Notes: generated by a model not told the origin, from the letters alone. A stretch of DNA of 64,000 nucleotides from Mycoavidus cysteinexigens_B (GCA_031963465.1 JASSUG010000005.1:171282-235281), one strand, 5' to 3'; positions 45,807 through 55,868 are shown, numbered from the stretch's first letter. Translations and numbers: made by a program.

Positions 45807-47255
45807 ATGGATTATCAGACCCTGCTTATCCAACGTAATACTCACCCAGCATGGCGCTTACTAGCAGCAGTGAATGCCCCGTTGGTGGCTAGTTTTCTCT
45901 ACCGCAGTTTCATCGAGCCCAATGTGCGCACGGTTGCTCGGCAAGCGTTAGCAATGCAGCTAGAAGGCTATCTATATCATTTGCATGAAACCGAGGGTGA
46001 CATTCTTTTTCCTAAGCTCGCTACAGAGTATTTGGATGATTGGGCCGCGGATAAGTGTGGGTGGTTGCGCAAATACTATACGGTCGATAGCGACGAACCT
46101 CATTACGATTTAACCTTCTCTGCTGAATTGGCGATTAATTGGCTTGCCGGCCTTAAACAGCGGCAATTTATCGGCACCGAGTCACGTTTAATCATGGTGT
46201 TTGAGTTATTGCGCCAAATTGCTGAAGGGACTGAGCTTGATCCTGCTGCGCGGATTGCCGAGCTTGAAAAACGTAAAGGTGTGATTGAAAACGAGATTGC
46301 GCGGATTCAATCCGGGCAATTGGATTTGATGGGTGCTACTCAAGTTCGCGAGCGTTTTTTACAAATGGTCGCAACCGCCAGAGAGTTACTAGCTGATTTC
46401 CGCGCCGTTGAACAAAACTTTCGCTGCTTGGATCGTTCAGTACGGGAGCGTATTGCCACCTGGGGCGGTAGTAAAGGCGAATTGCTCGGCGAGATTTTCG
46501 GTCAGCGTGATGTCATTGCCGATTCGGATGAAGGCAAGAGTTTTCGCGCTTTCTGGGATCTACTGATGTCACCGGCTCGCCAAGAAGAACTTTCGGGATT
46601 ACTGGAGACGGCACTTTCATTAGAGCCCGTGCGGGGATTAATGCCGGATAGCCGATTGTTGCGGATTCATTATGACTGGCTAGAGGCTGGCGAGGTGACG
46701 CAGCGCACGGTGGCGCGTTTATCGGAGCAGCTGCGGCGTTATCTAGATGATCAAACATGGTTAGAAAACCGACGCATTATGCAGTTGATCCGAAACATAG
46801 AGCAAAAAGCGCTCGCTGCGCGGGATCAAATACCAGCGGACGCTTTGACCTCTTTTATGACGCTGGACAGGCTTACGCCCGCGATTCGTCTAACGATGGA
46901 GCGTACCCTATATTCACCACCGTTTAAACCCGAGATCACTCAGCATATCCTAGCCGACGATGGCGTGGCGATTGTCACCGATGCACTTTTTGAGCAGGTA
47001 TTTGTTGATAAAGTGCGCCTCTTAGCGAATCTCAGGCGTTCGTTGCAAACGTGTCGACAGATCTCACTTGCTGAGCTAGTTAAGCAACATCCGCTGGAAC
47101 AAGGTTTGGCTGAGCTGGTGGTTTACCTTAGCCTCGCGACTCATCCAGACTACCATGGGGTGCTGGATGATACCCAGACTGAAAGTGTCATTTGGACAGA
47201 TGTGCTTGGCCAAGTGCGCAGAGCGACTCTACCTTTAGTGATTTTTGCCCAATGA
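45807..47255 (+). CDS. jetA: Wadjet protein JetA (DUF3375)
   Basis: 482 residues, DUF3375 family, kleisin-like subunit of the type I Wadjet complex. The start (MDYQTLLIQRNTHPAWRLLAAVNAPLVASFLYRSF, with its LLAAxNAPLVxxFL motif), the YLDDWAADKCGWLRKYY region and the coiled middle match the family as I know it. With JetB and JetC it forms an SMC-like motor that extrudes circular DNA loops, and JetD then cuts small plasmids. No promoter is evident in the 27 bp after glmS, so read-through from glmS is possible. The stop overlaps jetB (ATGA). Confidence 0.9.
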   Translation: MDYQTLLIQRNTHPAWRLLAAVNAPLVASFLYRSFIEPNVRTVARQALAMQLEGYLYHLHETEGDILFPKLATEYLDDWAADKCGWLRKYYTVDSDEPHYDLTFSAELAINWLAGLKQRQFIGTESRLIMVFELLRQIAEGTELDPAARIAELEKRKGVIENEIARIQSGQLDLMGATQVRERFLQMVATARELLADFRAVEQNFRCLDRSVRERIATWGGSKGELLGEIFGQRDVIADSDEGKSFRAFWDLLMSPARQEELSGLLETALSLEPVRGLMPDSRLLRIHYDWLEAGEVTQRTVARLSEQLRRYLDDQTWLENRRIMQLIRNIEQKALAARDQIPADALTSFMTLDRLTPAIRLTMERTLYSPPFKPEITQHILADDGVAIVTDALFEQVFVDKVRLLANLRRSLQTCRQISLAELVKQHPLEQGLAELVVYLSLATHPDYHGVLDDTQTESVIWTDVLGQVRRATLPLVIFAQ

Positions 47256-47851
47256 ATATGGATGATAACCGTCTACCTCCGTTATTGATTGCACTGCTGC
47301 AAAGCGTGCTGTACCGTGATAGTGACTTAGCTCGCTGGCAAGCACTACTTGATTTACAAGCTAGAGTCCGTGACTACTATGTGATCATTGGTTTAGAGTT
47401 AGTTCTAGATGAAGCAGAAGGGTATGCTTATTTGCGTCAGCGTCCAGTTGTGGAAGGCGCCGCAGAATTGCCGCGACTGTTGCCACGCCGTCCTTTAAGT
47501 TATCCGGTGAGTCTTATTTTAGTGCTATTGCGCAAAAAAATGGCCGAATTCGACGTGACGAGTAGCGATAGCCGTCTGGTCATGAGCCGTGAAGAGATTA
47601 TTGAGTCAATCCGTCTCTTCTTGCCAGATACCGTTAATGAAGTTAAGTTACTCAATCGGATCGATACCCATATCAATAAAATCATCGAGTTGGGGTTTTT
47701 ACGCCGCTTGGCGGGACAGGATCAGCAATTTGAAGTTCATCGCATTCTCAAAGCTTTTGTCGATGCACAGTGGCTCAATGAATTTGAGCAGCGGCTAACG
47801 GATTACTCTAACCATGCTCAAACGACGCTGCTGTCGGAGGATGCATCATGA
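47252..47851 (+). CDS. jetB: Wadjet protein JetB (DUF4194)
   Basis: 199 residues, DUF4194 family, a KITE-like winged-helix subunit that binds the JetA kleisin. The ATG at 47252 overlaps the jetA stop as ATGA; the open frame runs back to 47192, but that start would lie deep within jetA. YAYLRQRP, LPRLLPRRPLSYPVSLILVLLR and FEVHRILKAFVDAQWL are family segments. Its stop overlaps jetC by ATGA. Confidence 0.9.
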   Translation: MNMDDNRLPPLLIALLQSVLYRDSDLARWQALLDLQARVRDYYVIIGLELVLDEAEGYAYLRQRPVVEGAAELPRLLPRRPLSYPVSLILVLLRKKMAEFDVTSSDSRLVMSREEIIESIRLFLPDTVNEVKLLNRIDTHINKIIELGFLRRLAGQDQQFEVHRILKAFVDAQWLNEFEQRLTDYSNHAQTTLLSEDAS

Positions 47852-50800
47852 GTGATGTGGGTCAGCTCGATTTCGCTCAAACTAGCGAGCGAGCAGGTTT
47901 TCGTTTACATCGTTTTGAAGTATTTAACTGGGGTACGTTTAATCAGCGGGTCTGGAGCTTGCAGCCAGGGGGTGACAATATCTTGCTAACCGGGGATATC
48001 GGTTCTGGTAAATCTACGTTGGTTGATGCGATCACCACGCTACTCGTGCCTGCGCAAAAGATTGCCTATAACAAAGCTGCGGGAGCCGATGCACGTGAAC
48101 GCAGCTTACGCACTTATGTGCTAGGACACTATAAGTCAGAGCGTGGTGATGGCAACGCTACTGCACGTGCGGTGACGTTGCGTGATCATAATAGTTATTC
48201 GGTACTGCTGAGTATTTTCCATAATGAGGGCTTTGACCAAACGGTGACGTTAGCGCAAGTATTTTGGTTTAAGGACCCGCGTGGGCAGCCTGAGCGCTTT
48301 TATCTTGTGGCGGATCACGCCTTGTCGGTCGCTGAGCATTTTGCAGACTTTGGTTCGGATATAAGCAAATTGCGCAAACGCTTACGCAATACGCGTGGGA
48401 TTACGCTACACGAGAGTTTTACGCAGTACGGCGCGGATTTTCGGCGCCGTTTTGGCATCGCCAATGAGCAGGCAATGGATTTATTCCATCAAACGGTATC
48501 GATGAAATCGGTCGGTAATCTGACTCAATTTGTGCGTGATCATATGTTGGAGGCTTTTCCAGTAGAGGCGCGTATTGCAGCCTTGATTGCGCATTTTGAC
48601 GATCTTAACCGCGCCCACGAGTCGGTGCTGAAAGCCAAAGCACAGATTGGCCATTTAGCGCCATTGATAGAAAATTGTAACCAACATGCGCGGCAGGTCG
48701 CTGAAGTTGAGCAGTTACGTAATTGTTGGGATGCACTGCGGCCGTGGTTTGCCCATCTGAAAAGTGGTTTGCTACAGAAGTGGATGAGCCAATTGCAAAA
48801 TGAGTCAGAGCGCCTCTCTATAAACTCACTGGCGCTTGCAGATAAAAAACGTAGTGAACTTGCTAGCCGCGACGAAATCAAGCAAGCGATTGCCGCGAAC
48901 GGCGGTGACCGGCTTGAGCGCATCAAGTCTGACATTTTTCTGACCCAGCAGACAAAGGATGAGCGCGCTAAGCGGGCCGAGCAATATGATGCCTTAGCAC
49001 AAGCCGTGGGCTTGTCAGGGGCGGTAAATGCCGAGGCGTTTACAAGCAATCGCCGGGCGATTGATGCCGGACAAGCAGCCTGTGTAGAAAAGCTAGATCT
49101 GCTGCAAGATGAGTTGACCGAAAAGGGTGTTGGGTTGCGGCAGCTTGAATTCCAGCATAATGAATTAGAGCTAGAACTTGATTCACTACGGAAACGGCGC
49201 TCAAATATTCCCGATCAAATGTTAAAGCTGCGCGATATATTATGTGACGCGCTAGGCCTAGCCGCAGATGATTTGCCGTTTGTCGGAGAATTAATCCAAG
49301 TGCGTGATGAAGAAAAAGCATGGGAAGGCGCGGCTGAGCGCTTATTGCATAGCTTTGGTATCTCTTTATTGGTCCCTGACATACATTATGCTAGATTGGC
49401 TACATGGGTTGATCAGACGCATTTGGGCGCTCGTCTAGTTTATTACCGAGTGCGTTTCGTCGCGCAAACCAATCAGCATGCTGTGCACCCGGCTTCATTG
49501 GCGCGCAAATTGGCGATTAAGCCTGAGTCGCCTTTTTATAATTGGCTGGATACTGAGTTAGGGCGGCGTTTCGATTATGTGTGTTGTCCGACGCTTGATC
49601 AATTCTATCGAGAGAAGCGGGCGATCACGCGTAGTGGTCAGATCAAAGCGGGTGACGAGCGCCACGAAAAAGATGATCGGCGCCGACTTGATGACCGTTC
49701 GCGTTATGTTCTAGGTTGGTCCAACGAAGCCAAAATCGCGGTCCTAGAAAAACAAGCCGGTGATTTAAAGACACGGATGCAAGCAAGCATAGCGCACATT
49801 GCGCTCGCCCAACGTGAGCTTGCGACTCAGCAGAAAAAATTAGGAACTTGGCAGCAACTGGCTGTATTTAGCAATTTCCAAGAATTAGAGTGGCGATCGC
49901 TACTGCTCAAAATTGAGCAGCTTGAGCGAGAAAAACAACAATTGGAAGCGGCTTCTGATGTGCTGAGCACGCTAGAGCAGCAATTGGCCAAAATCAGCGA
50001 GGCGTTGCAAGAAACTGATAGCAGTATTGAAAAGAACTCGCGTGCCCAGGGCACAAATGAAGAAAAACTCAATCAAGCCGAGAGCACATTAAAGGAGTGT
50101 GAGCTCTTGCTTCAAGCCATGCCGCGACACGTTCAGATCGACTATTTCCCATTGCTCGAAGCGATGCGACCTGAAGTGCTTGGTAAACAATCGTTAACGG
50201 TCGAAACTTGCGATAATCGTGAGAAAGACATGGGCGCATGGTTGCGACAAAAGATTGGGGATAAGAGCCGGAGAATTGATCAGGTCCGCGATAAGGTCAT
50301 TGACGCTATGCGTACCTATACGCTAGCTTACCCACTTGCCACGCGTGAGGTAGACGTGAGCGTCGAGGCGGCGCATGAATATCGCACCATGCTGAAAAAT
50401 TTGCAAAGCGATGATCTGCCGCGTTTTGAAGCACGTTTTAAAGAGTTATTAAACGAAAACACGATTCGGGAAATCGCTGGTTTCCAATCGCAATTACATC
50501 GTGAGCGTCAGACGATTCGTGAGCGCATTGCTTTGATTAATCATTCATTGCGAGATATTGATTACAACCCAAATCGCTACATCGCACTTGAGGCTGAACC
50601 TAACATCGATGTTGAGTTGCGTGATTTCCAACAGAATTTGCGCACGTGTACTGAAGGTGCGCTCACTGGCTCAGCGGATGAAGAATATTCAGAGGCTAAA
50701 TTTTTACAGGTGAGAAGCATCATTGAACGTTTCCGTGGCCGCGAGGGCAGCGCTGAATTTGATCGGAATTGGACGCGCAAAGTGACGGATGTGCGCAACT

Positions 50801-51225
50801 GGTTTACATTTTCTGCGTCAGAGCGTTGGCGCAACGATGATCGTGAGCATGAACACTATACTGATTCCGGCGGAAAATCGGGGGGACAGAAAGAAAAGCT
50901 TGCCTACACGGTGCTCGCGGCGAGCCTAGCGTATCAGTTTGGACTGGAAAAAGGTCCGACCCAGTCTCGGTCATTTCGCTTTGTGGTGATTGACGAGGCG
51001 TTTGGTCGCGGGTCCGATGAGTCCGCTCGCTATGGCTTGGAATTGTTTAAGCGGATGAATTTGCAACTTTTGATTGTCACCCCGCTACAAAAAATACATA
51101 TTATCGAACCCTATGTGGTGAGCCTAGGTTTTGTCCATAATGACGAGGGGCGCCAATCGATGTTACGTTCTCTGACGATTGAGGAATATCAGGTCGAGCG
51201 AGAAGCACGCCAAGCTCAATCATGA
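47848..51225 (+). CDS. jetC: Wadjet SMC-like ATPase JetC
   Basis: 1125 residues, MukB/SbcC-like SMC ATPase. The Walker A GDIGSGKST is at 49-57. Long coiled-coil arms follow, interrupted by a central hinge/insert. The C-terminal ABC signature is within SGGKSGGQKEKLAYTVLAAS (about 1007-1026), and Walker B is VVIDEAFGRGSDE (about 1045-1057). It uses ATP to reel in DNA in the Wadjet complex. The frame is intact and it overlaps jetB and jetD by 4 bp each. Confidence 0.93.
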   Translation: MSDVGQLDFAQTSERAGFRLHRFEVFNWGTFNQRVWSLQPGGDNILLTGDIGSGKSTLVDAITTLLVPAQKIAYNKAAGADARERSLRTYVLGHYKSERGDGNATARAVTLRDHNSYSVLLSIFHNEGFDQTVTLAQVFWFKDPRGQPERFYLVADHALSVAEHFADFGSDISKLRKRLRNTRGITLHESFTQYGADFRRRFGIANEQAMDLFHQTVSMKSVGNLTQFVRDHMLEAFPVEARIAALIAHFDDLNRAHESVLKAKAQIGHLAPLIENCNQHARQVAEVEQLRNCWDALRPWFAHLKSGLLQKWMSQLQNESERLSINSLALADKKRSELASRDEIKQAIAANGGDRLERIKSDIFLTQQTKDERAKRAEQYDALAQAVGLSGAVNAEAFTSNRRAIDAGQAACVEKLDLLQDELTEKGVGLRQLEFQHNELELELDSLRKRRSNIPDQMLKLRDILCDALGLAADDLPFVGELIQVRDEEKAWEGAAERLLHSFGISLLVPDIHYARLATWVDQTHLGARLVYYRVRFVAQTNQHAVHPASLARKLAIKPESPFYNWLDTELGRRFDYVCCPTLDQFYREKRAITRSGQIKAGDERHEKDDRRRLDDRSRYVLGWSNEAKIAVLEKQAGDLKTRMQASIAHIALAQRELATQQKKLGTWQQLAVFSNFQELEWRSLLLKIEQLEREKQQLEAASDVLSTLEQQLAKISEALQETDSSIEKNSRAQGTNEEKLNQAESTLKECELLLQAMPRHVQIDYFPLLEAMRPEVLGKQSLTVETCDNREKDMGAWLRQKIGDKSRRIDQVRDKVIDAMRTYTLAYPLATREVDVSVEAAHEYRTMLKNLQSDDLPRFEARFKELLNENTIREIAGFQSQLHRERQTIRERIALINHSLRDIDYNPNRYIALEAEPNIDVELRDFQQNLRTCTEGALTGSADEEYSEAKFLQVRSIIERFRGREGSAEFDRNWTRKVTDVRNWFTFSASERWRNDDREHEHYTDSGGKSGGQKEKLAYTVLAASLAYQFGLEKGPTQSRSFRFVVIDEAFGRGSDESARYGLELFKRMNLQLLIVTPLQKIHIIEPYVVSLGFVHNDEGRQSMLRSLTIEEYQVEREARQAQS

Positions 51226-52430
51226 GTAACCAGGCGTCATCATGGACCACGCCAACGGAGATTGAAGCAAAATTATTGCGGCTTTGGAAGCAAGGCCGGT
51301 TGCTCTCAGCACAACTCAATGGCGCAGTTTTATTTCCGCTCACAATGAATCTGCGCCAGCCTGAGGCGCATGCTGTGATGCACCGCTTCGACGAGGTTCG
51401 CGACTGGATTCGACTGCTAGAAAAAGCTAGCAAAGCAGTCAGGGGATATGGTTATGAAATCGAATGGCAAGAATTTAATCACCGCCAACTGGGGCGCAAC
51501 CGGATCCCCACAAAGGTTATTCTGCCCACGGCAGCAGATGCGTTACGCTTGCTTGGGCGGCAACGTGATGCTGCGCGCTTTGGTCAATTGGCGGCGATTA
51601 CTCTGGAGGCTTTTCCTGAGCTGAAAGAATGGCTGAGCCGGCGTGCGTTGACCGTTCTCGAGTCGGCAGAAGTATGGGAGCGGATTATGGCCATCTTGCA
51701 TTGGTTTCGCCAGCGTCCAAAGCCCGGCATATATTTACGCCAACTTGATATTGCCGGGATTGACACCAAGTTTATTGAAACTCGCAAAGGGCTTTTGACA
51801 GAACTGCTCGACCAGGTGTTGCCATCCTCGGTGATTGAGCCAAGTGCGACGGGCGCACGTCATTTCGAGTTGCGCTATGGCTTATTGAGTAAACCTTCAT
51901 TAATTCGTTTTCGGATACTGGATCCATCCGAGCGCATCGGCGGGTTGTCTGATATCAGTGTGCCGCTCTCCGAATTCGCCGCATTAAATCCAAGTGCCAG
52001 ACGGATTTTTATTACCGAAAATGAAATAAATGGCTTGGCATTTCCTGAGTTACCGCACAGTATGATTATTTTTGGTGGGGGCTACAATATCGGCCGTTTG
52101 GCTAATATCGGGTGGTTGGCGCAGAGGGATATCACTTATTGGGGTGACATCGATACGCATGGTTATGCAATCCTGGATCGTCTACGAGCTTCCTATCCGC
52201 ATGTCAAATCGCTACTAATGGATCGCGCCACCTTACTGGCTCATCGTGCTTTGTGGGGGGCTGAAGAGCAAGACAAACGCTATTGCGGCCAGCTGCATAG
52301 ACTAACTGAGCCTGAACACGCATTATTTGAAGATCTGCGCTTTGATAGATTAGGCGAAAGGCTCAGGATGGAACAAGAGAAGCTGAGTTTCGGCTGGGTT
52401 GCTCAAGCCATCCGTAGTTTAGAAAATTAG
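51222..52430 (+). CDS. jetD: Wadjet nuclease JetD (DUF3322/DUF2220)
   Basis: 402 residues. The N-terminal DUF3322 part binds DNA. The C-terminal DUF2220 part is a Toprim-like nuclease related to topoisomerase VI subunit A. The acidic residues are visible: Glu in FITENEINGLAFPE (about 263-276) and the Asp pair in YWGDIDTHGYAIL (about 306-318). It cleaves plasmid DNA once JetABC has detected a small circle. It is the last gene of the operon, with no frameshift, so the nuclease is probably active. Confidence 0.9.
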   Translation: MSNQASSWTTPTEIEAKLLRLWKQGRLLSAQLNGAVLFPLTMNLRQPEAHAVMHRFDEVRDWIRLLEKASKAVRGYGYEIEWQEFNHRQLGRNRIPTKVILPTAADALRLLGRQRDAARFGQLAAITLEAFPELKEWLSRRALTVLESAEVWERIMAILHWFRQRPKPGIYLRQLDIAGIDTKFIETRKGLLTELLDQVLPSSVIEPSATGARHFELRYGLLSKPSLIRFRILDPSERIGGLSDISVPLSEFAALNPSARRIFITENEINGLAFPELPHSMIIFGGGYNIGRLANIGWLAQRDITYWGDIDTHGYAILDRLRASYPHVKSLLMDRATLLAHRALWGAEEQDKRYCGQLHRLTEPEHALFEDLRFDRLGERLRMEQEKLSFGWVAQAIRSLEN

Positions 52431-52570
52431 AGTTCTCCTTTCTGTATGGTGGCTCACCGGCTGAGCTAGGTCATCGGTGGTGCTAATTATATATTTCTAT
52501 AGATTTTTGGCTATTTTTATAAGAAAATTCTAGAGTTTAATCAAAACTTTATGCTAAAAAGATTTTATAT

Positions 52571-54112
52571 ATGCCTAATTGGATCGGCTACAGATGGCTA
52601 GCAAACCGCTATAACATCGAGCCCGCACAGCCATTTCGAATTGATAGCCAACTTGCCAAAGTGCGTTCGACTCAACTCGTAGGGGGCTATACACATGAAT
52701 TTTATCCGGCACATTTCAAATTAGCCGATACATTTCCCAGCCATATGACGTTCGCGCTTAAGCGCGAAGGCATTCACCTTGAATTTTTGTCTCGTCTGTT
52801 TGAGGTTTTACCCGCTTCTGAGCTAGACGCATGGATAAACAGTGAACCAAGCGGCCAGTATGCGCGCCGCACTGGCTTTTTCTACGAATGGCTCACAGGC
52901 CGCCTACTGTCTTTTGGCGGCGTTAGCATCGGCAATTACGTTAATGCGCTTGATGAAGAGCTATACCTCACCGCTACTCGGCCTACCAATAATGCACGCT
53001 GGCGCGTGCGGGATAATTTACCTGGCGTGCCAGCTTACTGCCCACTCGTTTACCGTACCAGCATTGTGCGTACGGCTGAGATTTATAATTGCGCCCAACG
53101 CTTGCGTGAATTAGAAATCGAATATGGCGAGGATTTATTAATGCGTAGCGCTGTCTGGCTTAGCGTCAAAGAAAGCTCAGCCAGCTTTGCTCTCGAGCGC
53201 GAAGGACAACACACTGATCGCATTAGGCGCTTTGCCGCTGTGATGGAAAAACGTTGCGGCTACTATCCTAATCCCCTAGATGAAGCGGTTCTAACAGAGT
53301 TACAAGCTGAAATTTTAGGTACTCAAGCGACTCACTACGGCATCCGAAAATCCCCTGTATTTGTGGGCTCAATTGATGCTAACTTTGCTCCAGTTGTGCA
53401 CTACATTGCACCACATTGGGATGACATATCACCCATGTTGGCTGGCCTAAGCACATTCGCTAAGCGTACGGTTGGGCAATCCCCACTGCTTAGAGCTGCT
53501 GTACTGTCATTTGGCTTTATTTATATCCACCCACTGGCAGATGGTAATGGCCGGATCTCCCGTTTTTTGATTAATGATGTATTACGCCGGGATGGCGCCT
53601 TACCCGCTCCGTTTATTCTGCCAATATCCGCGGCCATCACCAATACGGCCATTAATCGGCGTGGCTATGATCGGGTTTTGGAGGTGTTTTCCAAGCCGTT
53701 GATGCAGTACTATCTGGACCAATACCACTTTGGGCCTAAACAGGTTGCCGCGGACGGTATTCACTATAACTTGGTGTTTAAGGCTTATGAAGAGGCTCGA
53801 TCAGCCTGGCGTTATCCAGATCTAACCGAACACGTTGAGTATCTAGCGCAAATTGTTGATTTAACTATCAATCAAGAGATGCGCAAAGAAGCCAGTGACT
53901 TACGCGATTTGTGCACCGCACGCGCGCAAATCAAAGCAGTCATCGAAGGGCCAGATTCTGAGATTGATCGTATCATTCGGTCGGTACGCAATAACCATGG
54001 AAAGTTATCTAATAAGTTAGGCAAAAGCTTTCCGCTACTCCAAAAACCGGAAATTGGTCCAAAAATCGTACATATCATTCAGACCATCTTCAAGGATTCA
54101 ACCCCAAACTAG
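52571..54112 (+). CDS. Fic-domain protein (probable AMP transferase)
   Basis: 513 residues. The Fic motif is H320-PLADGNGRIS-R331, a fair match to HPFxxGNGRxxR with Phe changed to Leu; the catalytic His and both Gly residues remain. The N-terminal part carries a possible inhibitory helix (SFALE, 205-209, then Arg instead of the usual Gly/Asn). The upper region (YARRTGFFYEWLTGRLL) recurs in a group of Fic-family proteins. Fic enzymes usually transfer AMP to hydroxyl side chains. It lies 140 bp after jetD on the same strand, in AT-rich upstream DNA. The target is unknown; toxin, effector and defence roles are all possible. Confidence 0.85.
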   Translation: MPNWIGYRWLANRYNIEPAQPFRIDSQLAKVRSTQLVGGYTHEFYPAHFKLADTFPSHMTFALKREGIHLEFLSRLFEVLPASELDAWINSEPSGQYARRTGFFYEWLTGRLLSFGGVSIGNYVNALDEELYLTATRPTNNARWRVRDNLPGVPAYCPLVYRTSIVRTAEIYNCAQRLRELEIEYGEDLLMRSAVWLSVKESSASFALEREGQHTDRIRRFAAVMEKRCGYYPNPLDEAVLTELQAEILGTQATHYGIRKSPVFVGSIDANFAPVVHYIAPHWDDISPMLAGLSTFAKRTVGQSPLLRAAVLSFGFIYIHPLADGNGRISRFLINDVLRRDGALPAPFILPISAAITNTAINRRGYDRVLEVFSKPLMQYYLDQYHFGPKQVAADGIHYNLVFKAYEEARSAWRYPDLTEHVEYLAQIVDLTINQEMRKEASDLRDLCTARAQIKAVIEGPDSEIDRIIRSVRNNHGKLSNKLGKSFPLLQKPEIGPKIVHIIQTIFKDSTPN

Positions 54113-54125
54113 GGTTATAAATCGT

Positions 54126-54175
54126 TTCACACAATTTCACTGTACTTCACACAACTTCACACAATTTGACTGTAC
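54126..54175. repeat. TTCACACAA tandem direct repeats after the fic gene
   Basis: TTCACACAATTTCACTGTAC (54126-54145), TTCACACAAC (54146-54155) and TTCACACAATTTGACTGTAC (54156-54175) follow each other without gaps: a 20-10-20 arrangement differing at one base in the long units. They begin 14 bp after the fic stop. Confidence 0.8.
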
Positions 54176-54237
54176 AGCGGCCGAGTTGTTTGCGTCTGAG
54201 GCTGATGCGCACAAAGCAAAATGGATATTTCAATTGG

Positions 54238-55185
54238 CTATAACACGCTCAATCCTTCCATTTCATTTACGCCAAGTCGTAAATTCATGCATTGAATTGC
54301 CGCCCCTGAAGCGCCTTTGCCAAGGTTATCCAGTCTAGCGATGAGGATAATTCGATCCTGGTTGCCAAATACAAAAAGATCAACGCGGTTAGTGCTATTA
54401 GATGCCTGCACGTTAAAAAAACCTTCATCAAGATTAGCTGCGTTATTAAATGGCGCAACGCGAACAAACGGCTCATTCTCATAATATTCAGCAAGCACTG
54501 CCTGAATTTGCTGAGGGCCAACGCCACGCGCAAGATGGCGTGGGTAAAAGCAAGTGGTAAGCGCCAAGCCTTGATAGAAAGAAGCCACAATTGGGGTGAA
54601 GATTGGCGCTGCGGCAAGTCCGGCATGCAGCGTCATTTCCGGCAAATGTTTGTGTTCAAGGCCAAGTGCATAGGATCTTGGGCTCGTCAGTAGCGGGTTT
54701 TCACCTTGCTCATAAGCCGCAATCATTTGTTTGCCGCCACCGCTATACCCCGTAATTGAGTGGCTGCTCAGTGGGCAATCAGGCGGCATGACGCCTTTGG
54801 CGATGAGAGGATGGACCGAGAGGATGAAAGCCGATGCATGGCAACCGGGCACGGCAATTCGCTGGGACGTGCGGATGCGCGCGCGCTGTGCGCGGTTGAG
54901 TTCCGGTAACCCGTAGGCCCAATCATGATCGGTGCGAAAGGCGGTGCTGGCGTCAATGATGCAAGTATTCGGGTTGTCGACGAGTGCTACCGATTCACGT
55001 GCGGCAGTGTCGGGTAAGCACAAAAAGGTCAGATCTGAAGCATTGATCAGGGCGCGTCGCTGCTCAACGTCTTTTCGTTTATCTTCGTCAATACGTAATA
55101 TCTCAATATCACGTCGGAGCGCAAGATATTCAAAAATCTTCAGGCCGGTGGTGCCCTCTTGCCCGTCAACAAATACCTTAATCAT
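54238..55185 (-). CDS. argC: N-acetyl-gamma-glutamyl-phosphate reductase, short type
   Basis: 315 residues, the short (type 2) ArgC. It reduces N-acetylglutamyl phosphate to the semialdehyde with NADPH in arginine synthesis. The N-terminal VFVDGQEGTTGLKIFEYL is the nucleotide-binding loop, and C115 in VPGCHAS is the catalytic Cys. The start shares one base with the pyrE stop (TAATG), so the two genes are translationally coupled. Confidence 0.95.
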   Translation of the reverse strand: MIKVFVDGQEGTTGLKIFEYLALRRDIEILRIDEDKRKDVEQRRALINASDLTFLCLPDTAARESVALVDNPNTCIIDASTAFRTDHDWAYGLPELNRAQRARIRTSQRIAVPGCHASAFILSVHPLIAKGVMPPDCPLSSHSITGYSGGGKQMIAAYEQGENPLLTSPRSYALGLEHKHLPEMTLHAGLAAAPIFTPIVASFYQGLALTTCFYPRHLARGVGPQQIQAVLAEYYENEPFVRVAPFNNAANLDEGFFNVQASNSTNRVDLFVFGNQDRIILIARLDNLGKGASGAAIQCMNLRLGVNEMEGLSVL

Positions 55186-55868
55186 TAGGTCGTCGCCTCA
55201 AAGCCGCCGTGGGCAGCTGACCAGGCGGCGGGAGCGTGTAAGAATTTCTCGACTTCATCGAGCGTCGCCGGATCGAAATAATTCAGTGACTTGGCCACTC
55301 GAAGAACATCCCACCAAGTGGCAAGGGCATGGAGCTCAACCCCGATCTCTTTTAAAACCGAGCGGCTTTCGGCAAAGATATCATAGTGAAAGAGCACGAA
55401 GACATGGTTAACTTGAGCCCCCGCTGTGCGCAGTGCTTCACAAAAATTAATCTTGCTGCGGCTATCGGTAGTTAAATCCTCCACCAGTAAAACACGCGCT
55501 CCTTCGGTGAGATGACCTTCAATCTGCGCATTGCGGCCAAAGCCTTTTGGTTTTTTGCGCACATATTGCATGGGCAACATCAGCCGGTCTGCGATCCAGG
55601 CGGCAAAAGGAATGCCAGCGGTTTCGCCACCGGCTACCGCATCAATTTGCTCGAAGCCAATCTCATCTAAGATCGTCGATTCAGCCATTGACATCAGCGT
55701 GCGGCGTGCGCGCGGAAAGGAAATCAGTTTGCGGCAGTCGATATATACTGGGCTGGCCCGACCGGAGGTCAACATGAAAGGCTTGACGGTATTAAAGTGC
55801 ACCGCTTGTAACTCAAGCAGAATTTTTGCTGTAGTGTCAGCAATGAAGGGGTGATTAGAGCCTGTCAT
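55185..55868 (-). CDS. pyrE: Orotate phosphoribosyltransferase
   Basis: 227 residues. It joins orotate and PRPP to orotidine monophosphate in pyrimidine synthesis. The PRPP-binding motif VLLVEDLTTDSRSK, the catalytic-loop region YVRKKPKGFGRNAQIEG and the GGETAGIPFAAWI segment are present. It is the first gene of a two-gene operon with argC and is divergent from maeB. Confidence 0.95.
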   Translation of the reverse strand: MTGSNHPFIADTTAKILLELQAVHFNTVKPFMLTSGRASPVYIDCRKLISFPRARRTLMSMAESTILDEIGFEQIDAVAGGETAGIPFAAWIADRLMLPMQYVRKKPKGFGRNAQIEGHLTEGARVLLVEDLTTDSRSKINFCEALRTAGAQVNHVFVLFHYDIFAESRSVLKEIGVELHALATWWDVLRVAKSLNYFDPATLDEVEKFLHAPAAWSAAHGGFEATT

